From contig CAKOWU010000003.1 in assembly GCA_934129885.1 (NCBI GenBank), forward strand, positions 62,001 to 126,000: DNA of 64,000 nt. The letters are read 5' to 3'. The stretch's first letter is position 1; the number at the start of each line of letters is the position of its first letter. The position numbers and the translations under genes are program-made. This document shows, piece after piece, positions 34,795 through 40,255 of this stretch. Below the pieces are notes generated by a model. That model was not told where the DNA came from. It saw only the letters and a list, made by a program, of their open reading frames with translations, and ran no database searches. The DNA is from an uncultured Bacilli bacterium (GTDB lineage: Bacteria; Bacillota_I; Bacilli_A; RF39; UBA660).

Positions 34795-35596
34795 TTATAC
34801 TGGTTTATTTTCTACATCAAAATATTATTTTGGAACAAATTATATTTTTGACGAGAGTACTAGAAGTTACAAAATATCTGGTAATTTAATTAACGGAACA
34901 ATCGCAACTGATAAGGTAGGATATTATACTTGCTTTTCAACTAGTAAAGATACATCATGTCAGCGTTTGTTTTATACAAAAAAATATGTGAGTTCAACTT
35001 CAATGACAACGACTGTTAAAGGGTATGGTTCTACTTCGAAAAAAGGGGCATTTGCAAAAGTAACTAATAGCACTATGAAAACTTATTTGGATAGTTGGTA
35101 TACTAATAATTTATCAAATAATGCGACATATTGTAATAACAAAAATATATCTTCCTATCAATCGGGAACTTACAAGAATATTGGATACGGGATAACACCT
35201 ACTATTTATGGTTATGAAAGATTTTGGAGTTGGGGTGGTTCACCTAAGGGACCAACGTTATTATGTAATTCAGATGATGAGTATAGCATTAGTAATGGTT
35301 CTTTGACAAAGGCTATTGGTTTAATTACAGCCGATGAAGTAAATATGGCAGGGGGAATGGTAGGAGCCATGAATTCGCTTTATTACCTATACAGTGGTAC
35401 AAACTATTGGACCATGTCGCCGTCCCGCTTCTATAACGGGTTCGGCGCTGTCGAGATTTTGGTGCGTGATTCTGGTGCTTTCGGTAATTGGGATACTAAC
35501 AGTTGGCTCGGCGTTCGCCCAGTTATCAATATTGACCCTACAAACCTAACAGTACACGGCACAGGAACTAAAGAAGATCCGTATACGGTTTCATAA
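34751..35596 (+). CDS. C-terminal part of a surface protein (DUF6273-like domain) carrying a candidate variable repeat
   Basis: The meaningful part runs from about 34772 to 35596 (about 275 residues). The pattern KYYFGTNYIFDESTRSYKIS, then YYTCFSTSKDTSC, YLDSWYTNNL, SPKGPTLLCNSDDEY, LITADEVNMAGG, YWTMSPS, GVRPVINI and a final GTGTKEDPYTV matches a module I know from DUF6273-type surface and pilin-like proteins of gut Bacillota. It has no own ribosome site or signal. It therefore needs a frame change from the upstream 34447 frame, or is a remnant. The segment around YWTMSPS...GVRPVI is strikingly GC-rich. Confidence 0.6.
   Translation: MIVLNTLLPGDLTINYTGLFSTSKYYFGTNYIFDESTRSYKISGNLINGTIATDKVGYYTCFSTSKDTSCQRLFYTKKYVSSTSMTTTVKGYGSTSKKGAFAKVTNSTMKTYLDSWYTNNLSNNATYCNNKNISSYQSGTYKNIGYGITPTIYGYERFWSWGGSPKGPTLLCNSDDEYSISNGSLTKAIGLITADEVNMAGGMVGAMNSLYYLYSGTNYWTMSPSRFYNGFGAVEILVRDSGAFGNWDTNSWLGVRPVINIDPTNLTVHGTGTKEDPYTVS
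35411..35525 (+). other. Candidate DGR variable repeat (adenine-poor, GC-rich patch)
   Basis: Of the 110 bases 35411-35520, I counted 61 G+C (55%) and 15 A (14%), in a genome near 30% G+C. The patch ends in the GC-rich GGCGTTCGCCC. Many codons end in C or T (CGC, TTC, TAT, AAC, GGC, GTC, AAT, GAT, CTC), as expected if AAY codons of a template had their adenines randomised. It sits at the 3' end of the coding region, in a YW...SPS...GVRPVI context typical of C-type-lectin-like variable domains. Confidence 0.5.
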
Positions 35597-35658
35597 GAAA
35601 GCATATTTTATGGAATATAATTAAAAAGTTTATAGATTAAAGAAAGGTAATGTTATAA

Positions 35659-36294
35659 ATGAAGAAGTTAAAAAATAAGAAAGTTACTATTGCCGTGGCG
35701 GTTATTATAATAGTTATTATTATACTTTTAGCCTTTGTATTAATAAAGAAGGATGATAGTGATGAACTTGCGCAAAAAAAAACTGTAAAACATGATGTTG
35801 TAGATACTCTTTATGAAAATATTATGGCTGATGAGTGTACTACTTTAGGAAATGTTAATAATGAAAATGATGCGATTATTTATATGGCTTTTTCGATAAT
35901 GAAGGATGATAAGTTATTAAGTGATAGTATTAATGTAGAAAGTTATAATAAGGCTATTAGAACTGTTGCTGGTAATAAAGATGTAATTTTTAATGAGTTT
36001 GTTTATGGTGGTTATAAATATGCTTTATCTGGTGATAAGATTACAAGGGAGAAAACAGGTAGTTGTGATACAAAATATGTTTCAAAATTATTTGGGTATA
36101 GTTACAGCAATGGCCAGTTACTTGTAGATGTTAAGTTTGGATATGCTCGGGACAATAAGGTTTATAATTTAGCGTCTGAAGAGATAGGAGACTATAGTGA
36201 GGACACTTTAAATGATGTTTTAGATAAAGGTACAATTAAGACCTTTGTATATGATAAGCCAAATAAAAGTTATTATTTAAATGGTGTTAAGTAA
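35659..36294 (+). CDS. Membrane-anchored extracytoplasmic protein, unknown function
   Basis: I do not recognise this 211-residue protein. It has a basic start (MKKLKNKK), one membrane helix (about 9-29) and a soluble outside domain with two cysteines (MADECTTLGN and TGSCDTKY) that could pair. Its own AAAGG site precedes the start. It is unrelated in sequence to the surface protein upstream but lies in the same accessory stretch, between tRNA-Leu and spoIVFA. Confidence 0.65.
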   Translation: MKKLKNKKVTIAVAVIIIVIIILLAFVLIKKDDSDELAQKKTVKHDVVDTLYENIMADECTTLGNVNNENDAIIYMAFSIMKDDKLLSDSINVESYNKAIRTVAGNKDVIFNEFVYGGYKYALSGDKITREKTGSCDTKYVSKLFGYSYSNGQLLVDVKFGYARDNKVYNLASEEIGDYSEDTLNDVLDKGTIKTFVYDKPNKSYYLNGVK

Positions 36295-36320
36295 TTGGCT
36301 GTAAGTTAAATAAATAATCA

Positions 36321-36353
36321 AAAGGGCCATGTGAATATCATATAGTCCTTTCC
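36321..36353 (+). terminator. Hairpin after the 35659 gene
   Basis: AAAGG/CCTTT closes an inner ATGTGA/TCATAT stem (36329-36334 with 36338-36343). It has only a short T-run and is a weak terminator at best. Confidence 0.45.
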
Positions 36354-36389
36354 AGATTATGAGTTTGTTATATCATTCTTGCTGCTGAT

Positions 36390-36418
36390 TTGACAGCACT
36401 AATTATTTGTATTATTAT
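36390..36418 (+). promoter_or_regulatory. SigA promoter in the 36.3-36.7 kb gap
   Basis: TTGACA (36390-36395), a 17-bp spacer and TATTAT (36413-36418). No protein gene starts close downstream, and it fits transcription of the candidate RNA at 36425-36625. Confidence 0.65.
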
Positions 36419-36424
36419 TGGTAG

Positions 36425-36625
36425 CTAATAAGAAAAATGCATAAAATTAAAAAGAGTGATATTCAATTCTGCAAGTGAATGTCATCCTCTAAAATTTAGT
36501 GATTGGCACTCAATCAATACGATGAGAGAGTATCATAATTTTGTTGCTATTACTAATGTAATAAGAAGCGGTAGAATGATAGCAACGAGACGGAGAACTT
36601 TTATAATGAAAGTTCTCCTTTTTAT
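36425..36625 (+). ncRNA. Candidate structured non-coding RNA, unknown class
   Basis: The ~200 nt between a good promoter and a strong terminator contain three stems: 36456-36465 with 36476-36485 (10 bp, two wobbles), 36543-36550 with 36579-36586 (8 bp perfect), and the terminator 36592-36601 with 36609-36618 (10 bp) plus T5. A 63-codon frame crosses it without a ribosome site or protein-like features. It does not look like 6S, SRP, RNase P, tmRNA or a riboswitch I know. A further ~140 bp without a feature separates it from spoIVFA. Confidence 0.5.
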
Positions 36626-36766
36626 TGTATTCCTTCTTTTTTTCTAGAAGTAGGAGGATGACACTCACATCAAATGTTCCTGTTAAAATTTATACGTTTT
36701 TACTTTAAAAATAATATTGGTTCTAAATTTACTATTATGTTTATATTATTTATATAGGTGATAATA

Positions 36767-37315
36767 GTGAAAAGTAAGAAAAAAAATACTAAAAGTACGG
36801 ACAGGTTATCTAAATTAATTAGTAAATTTATGATTCTTGTTATAGTCTTATTACTTGTTTTAATAGTTTTAAAAATTTGTCCTGATTTAAAGAGCAAAGT
36901 GTTTAGTAATAATATTAATTTATCTGGGCTTAATGCATTATATACTGAATATTTTGGTGGTATACTTCCTATTAGTAAAACTACGACCGAAACGGTTTCT
37001 AAAGAGACTATCAAATATTCTGGCGCAGAAAAATATAAGGACGGCGTAAAACTTACGGTAACTAACGATTATACAGTGATGAGCCAAAGTACAGGACTTA
37101 TAATTTACGCAGGTGAAAAAGAAGGTTACGGCAATACGATAATTGTACAAAGACCAGATGGAGTGGAAGTGTGGTATGCAAATTTAAAAAATGCAAATGT
37201 ATCGCTTTATGATTATGTAAAACAAGATCAAATTCTTGGTACTGTTAGTGGTGCGGATTTATATATGGTATTTTCTAAAGATGGGAAGTATTTAGATTAT
37301 AAAAAATATCTTTAG
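36767..37315 (+). CDS. spoIVFA: SpoIVFA-like protein (degenerate M23 domain)
   Basis: The 182-residue protein has a basic start, one membrane helix (about 20-42) and an outside LytM-type domain (SQSTGLIIYAGEKEGYGNTI, then RPDGVEVWYANLKNANVSLY). The metal-binding histidines of active M23 enzymes are missing, as in SpoIVFA. In Bacillus SpoIVFA holds the protease SpoIVFB inactive at the forespore membrane. The call rests on this layout and on its place directly before spoIVFB-rplU. It is shorter than the Bacillus protein (about 264 residues). GTG at 36767 follows AGGTGA. Confidence 0.8.
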   Translation: MKSKKKNTKSTDRLSKLISKFMILVIVLLLVLIVLKICPDLKSKVFSNNINLSGLNALYTEYFGGILPISKTTTETVSKETIKYSGAEKYKDGVKLTVTNDYTVMSQSTGLIIYAGEKEGYGNTIIVQRPDGVEVWYANLKNANVSLYDYVKQDQILGTVSGADLYMVFSKDGKYLDYKKYL

Positions 37316-38036
37316 TGTTCATCCACTTTATTATTTCACTTTGGCTATTTGTTTGTTTACAGGAAATATAAAACTACTTCTGATATTTACGGGAATAATA
37401 ATGGTGCATGAACTAGGACATATCAGTGCAGCGATATATTATAGGTGGCATATTGAAAAGGTAATTTTATTGCCGTTTGGAGGCCTTACTATATTTAATG
37501 AAAAAATTAATAGGCCTTTAAAAGAAGAGTTTATGGTTTTGATAATGGGACCCGTGTTTCAAATGCTAGGCACTATTATTTTTTGTGGCTTTAGTAAAGA
37601 TTTTCTAGTGGCTGATTATAGCAAAATGATTTTGGTATTTAATCTTTTACCGATTTATCCACTTGATGGAGCGAAATTTTTAAATATAATATTAAATAAG
37701 TTTACATCTTTTAAAAGGGCACATGTTTCAACTATTTATGTTTCATTATTTACCATTTGTGCGGTTTTATTTAGTGTAGATTTTAATTTGCTTTTAGTGC
37801 TTATTTTTATATTTTTATTTATTAAGGTTACGGATGAATATAAAAAACGTAAGCATATTTTTAATGTGTTTTTGTTAGAAAGATATTTTAATGATTTTAA
37901 TTTTAGGAAAGAAAAGGTAGTCAGTAATATTTCTAAAATGAAGAGGGACTGTAGACATTTATTTAAATGTAATGGAAAATATTTGACGGAACGTGATGTT
38001 TTGAATAAGATGTTTGACAGTAAACGCAAATTATGA
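37296..38036 (+). CDS. spoIVFB: Sporulation intramembrane metalloprotease SpoIVFB (M50)
   Basis: The sequence lines up with Bacillus SpoIVFB along its length: VHPLYY in the first helix, IIMVHELGHISAA (zinc HExxH), VILLPFGGLTIFNEK, NRPLKEEFMVLIMGP, NLLPIYPLDGAKFL (third zinc ligand) and KMKRDCRHLF near the end. It releases active SigK in the mother cell. The conserved N-terminus lies upstream of the first standard start codon (TTG 37341). The frame is open back to ATT 37296 and contains only ATT, ATA or ATC as possible starts, so I place the start at 37296, overlapping spoIVFA. Confidence 0.88.
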   Translation: MIKNIFSVHPLYYFTLAICLFTGNIKLLLIFTGIIMVHELGHISAAIYYRWHIEKVILLPFGGLTIFNEKINRPLKEEFMVLIMGPVFQMLGTIIFCGFSKDFLVADYSKMILVFNLLPIYPLDGAKFLNIILNKFTSFKRAHVSTIYVSLFTICAVLFSVDFNLLLVLIFIFLFIKVTDEYKKRKHIFNVFLLERYFNDFNFRKEKVVSNISKMKRDCRHLFKCNGKYLTERDVLNKMFDSKRKL

Positions 38037-38042
38037 TAAAAT
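38014..38042 (+). promoter_or_regulatory. Promoter of rplU-prp-rpmA
   Basis: TTGACA (38014-38019), a 17-bp spacer and TAAAAT (38037-38042). It lies in the last codons of spoIVFB and feeds the L21 leader. Confidence 0.8.
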
Positions 38043-38049
38043 TAATAAA

Positions 38050-38140
38050 TGTGTAGAGCCTCACTCTACAACCGCTCATAAAGAGGTTTACAAAAGCATG
38101 TGCTTGCCTCAAATGGCGAGTCTTAGAAATGAAGGAGGTA
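38050..38140 (+). promoter_or_regulatory. Ribosomal protein L21 leader
   Basis: The ~90-nt 5' leader has a first hairpin TGTAGAG/CTCTACA (38052-38058 with 38064-38070) and a second stem GAGG/CCTC (38083-38086 with 38107-38110). This is the position and general shape of the Bacillota L21 leader, thought to bind L21 and regulate its own operon. Identification is by context and stems, not by a covariance search. Confidence 0.6.
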
Positions 38141-38145
38141 AGAGG

Positions 38146-38445
38146 ATGAAAGCAATATTTGAAACAGGCGGAAAGCAATATTATGCCGCTAAAGGTGATG
38201 TGCTTTATGTTGAAAAATTAGATGCTAAAGAAGGAGACAAGGTTGTTTTTGACAAAGTTCTTTTTGCTAATGGTATCAGTGGCACACCAGTTTTAGAAGG
38301 TGCTAAAGTAGAAGCCAAAGTATTAAAACAAGGTAAAGCGAAAAAAGTTGTAGTCTTTAAGTTTAGGGCTAAGAAAAAATATCGTCGTACACAAGGTCAC
38401 AGACAACCATATACTAAGGTTGAAGTTACTAAAATTAGTGCTTAA
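38146..38445 (+). CDS. rplU: 50S ribosomal protein L21
   Basis: The 99-residue protein starts MKAIFETGGKQYYAAKGDVL, the L21 signature, and ends with FRAKKKYRRTQGHRQPYTKV. It binds 23S rRNA domain V. The start at 38146 follows GAAGGAGGT; a frame extending to 38014 would run through the leader. The stop overlaps the prp start (TAATG). Confidence 0.97.
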   Translation: MKAIFETGGKQYYAAKGDVLYVEKLDAKEGDKVVFDKVLFANGISGTPVLEGAKVEAKVLKQGKAKKVVVFKFRAKKKYRRTQGHRQPYTKVEVTKISA

Positions 38446-38744
38446 TGATAAAAATAAGATTAAGTAATGATAAAATAGAAGTAAGTGGCCATGCCATGTA
38501 TGATGAAAAAGGCAAGGACATAGTTTGTTCTGCTGTTAGTAGCGTTGTAATTACAAGTGTAAATGCTTGTTTGATGTTTGATGAAAGTTCTATTAAATAT
38601 GATTGCCGTGATGGGTACATTAAAATAGAAATTTTAAAACATGAACGTGAAGTAGATATAGTTATAAAAAATATGATAAATATGCTTAAAAGTTTATCTA
38701 ATGATTATGCAAAAAATATAAAAATATACGAGGAGGTGCGATGA
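38445..38744 (+). CDS. prp: Ribosomal-processing cysteine protease Prp
   Basis: The 99-residue protein has the catalytic histidine in VSGHAMYDEKG and the cysteine in DIVCSAVSSVVITSVNA, in the order and spacing of Prp. Prp removes the N-terminal extension of ribosomal protein L27. The target is encoded next door and carries the cleavage motif, which supports the assignment. Start and stop overlap both neighbours, so the three proteins are translated together. Confidence 0.95.
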   Translation: MIKIRLSNDKIEVSGHAMYDEKGKDIVCSAVSSVVITSVNACLMFDESSIKYDCRDGYIKIEILKHEREVDIVIKNMINMLKSLSNDYAKNIKIYEEVR

Positions 38745-39022
38745 TGTTAAAGTTAAACATTCAATTGTTTGCCCACAAAAAAGGACAAGGTTCAACTAAA
38801 AATGGTCGTGATTCTGAATCAAAAAGATTAGGTGCTAAGGCCGCAGATGGACAATTTGTAACAGGTGGTTCAATTTTATACCGTCAAAGAGGTACAAAAA
38901 TTTATCCTGGTAACAATGTAGGTATTGGTAAAGATGATACTGTATTTGCTAAAATAGATGGTATTGTTAAATTTGAACGTGTCGGAAGAAATAAAAAACA
39001 AGTTAGCGTTTATCCCGCTTAA
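38744..39022 (+). CDS. rpmA: 50S ribosomal protein L27 with Prp-cleaved N-terminal extension
   Basis: The 92-residue protein starts MLKLNIQLFAHKKGQGST. The LFA|HKKG junction is the Prp cleavage site, which exposes the tail that reaches the peptidyl-transferase centre. The rest (RDSESKRLGAKAADGQFVTG, GSILYRQRGT) is typical L27. The second ATG at 38744 has proper spacing from GAGGTG and is preferred to the one at 38741. Confidence 0.97.
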   Translation: MLKLNIQLFAHKKGQGSTKNGRDSESKRLGAKAADGQFVTGGSILYRQRGTKIYPGNNVGIGKDDTVFAKIDGIVKFERVGRNKKQVSVYPA

Positions 39023-39033
39023 CTTGTTTTTTT
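38996..39033 (+). terminator. Terminator of rplU-prp-rpmA
   Basis: A stem of about 11 bp with one bulge (AACAAGTTAGCG with CGCTTAACTTGTT) is followed by T7 and overlaps the rpmA stop. Confidence 0.8.
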
Positions 39034-39051
39034 AGGCTAAAAATATAAATG

Positions 39052-39321
39052 TTATTTTAAAGTGTTTTTAGGAAGTTCATAGGTGTAGTATACATTCTTT
39101 TTAGGCATGATTATTCTGCCTGGTTTGACGTTTTTGTAGGTATGCAAAATATTATTTTCTTTGTCGGTTAGGACGATGTCGATGCATTCTTTCATAAAAA
39201 ATGTATGCACACCGTTACATCTTATTCTAAGTCCATAATCAATGTTTTTTTTGAACATGAAACCCATTAGTTTACTAAAAAAAGTATCACAGTTTTTAAT
39301 TTCTATTTTTGAATTTTTCAT
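39052..39321 (-). CDS. DUF192 protein
   Basis: The 89-residue protein is a DUF192 domain: SKLMGFMFKKN at the start, then HTFFMKECIDIVLTDKENNI and a final KNVYYTYELP. Most DUF192 proteins are exported and longer; this one lacks a signal peptide. Function is unknown. The ATG at 39321 follows AGGTGA. It overlaps the end of the phosphatidyltransferase gene by 26 bp and is cotranscribed with it. Confidence 0.8.
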   Translation of the reverse strand: MKNSKIEIKNCDTFFSKLMGFMFKKNIDYGLRIRCNGVHTFFMKECIDIVLTDKENNILHTYKNVKPGRIIMPKKNVYYTYELPKNTLK

Positions 39322-40147
39322 GTAAATCACCTAATTTCTTTTGGATACCTGGATCACTTGTTAGGTTTTCGCCTCTTTCTAATAGTTCCTGCTTTAATTT
39401 TGTTAAAGCATTTATTTCTTCTTTGATGGATTTATTAGGAGTAGAATTTTGAATGGTATTACTAGAATACTGAATAATGTTTATACATTCTAAAATGGCA
39501 GTTAAAATAGAACCAATTTTTATTATGTTTGATATTTTACCTGAGTTTTGGGCGGTATTAATATAAGTTAAAGCAGTTATTACAGATAAAGGCCACATTT
39601 TTATTTTTCCTAACATGGTGCTGTGGCTTTCTATACCTTGGTTACTGGCTTTTTTATTAATATATGCGATTATGGTTTCTAATGTACCATTAAGCAAGAG
39701 AATAGGCTCTTTTGATATGGCGGGAATGATTAGAGCAAGACTATATAGTTTGTCAGTGCCACAGTCAAGAAGTGCACCACCAGCGTTTTGGTTTTTAGTG
39801 ATATTTCTGGCGACAAGGCCATCTAGGGCGTCAGTTGATGAGATAAGAAGTATGGTACTGCCAATTAATATGGGGTTTTTAGTTAAAACTGAAGTGTATA
39901 CTAAAGTGATGCCTGGTATTCTAGATAAGGTAAGGGTGTTTGGAAGAAAGTTCCTTTCATCTAATAAACTATTTACTATTTCTTGTTTTTGTTTTTCGGT
40001 ACAAAATAGATCGCATATTTTTTCTATTTTATCTTGATTTGCTCTTAAGGTTTCGTATATTTGCTTTTTTAAATTTTTACTATTTAGATTTTTATTTGTA
40101 TCTTCGTTATTATTTGGGGGAATGTGTATATTTGACTTTGTATTCAT
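39296..40147 (-). CDS. CDP-alcohol phosphatidyltransferase family protein
   Basis: The 283-residue protein has the CDP-OH-P motif DALDGLVARN, then GGALLDCGTDKLYSLA (DxxDG..AR...G...D...D, with one extra residue in the spacing), flanked by several membrane helices. It would transfer a phosphatidyl group from CDP-diacylglycerol to an alcohol such as glycerol phosphate. A ~65-residue polar N-terminal region and a ~65-residue charged C-terminal region (ALTKLKQELLERGENL) are unusual additions to the ~150-residue core, so the acceptor is uncertain. Confidence 0.75.
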   Translation of the reverse strand: MNTKSNIHIPPNNNEDTNKNLNSKNLKKQIYETLRANQDKIEKICDLFCTEKQKQEIVNSLLDERNFLPNTLTLSRIPGITLVYTSVLTKNPILIGSTILLISSTDALDGLVARNITKNQNAGGALLDCGTDKLYSLALIIPAISKEPILLLNGTLETIIAYINKKASNQGIESHSTMLGKIKMWPLSVITALTYINTAQNSGKISNIIKIGSILTAILECINIIQYSSNTIQNSTPNKSIKEEINALTKLKQELLERGENLTSDPGIQKKLGDLHEKFKNRN

Positions 40148-40197
40148 AATGACCTCCTAAAGATATTTTAACACGTTATTTTAAATAAGTAAAACGT

Positions 40198-40226
40198 TTG
40201 AAATGGCTAGTTTTTTTTGCTATAAT
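40198..40226 (+). promoter_or_regulatory. Promoter of smc
   Basis: TTGAAA (40198-40203), a 17-bp spacer and TATAAT (40221-40226), 30 bp before the smc start. Confidence 0.75.
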
Positions 40227-40255
40227 GAGTTAAGAAAAAAGATAAGGTGAGTTTT

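Noticed and set aside
36456..36647. 63-codon frame inside the 36.3-36.7 kb gap
   Set aside because: No ribosome site, no protein-like pattern, and it crosses a strong terminator. The stems of a candidate RNA explain the region better.
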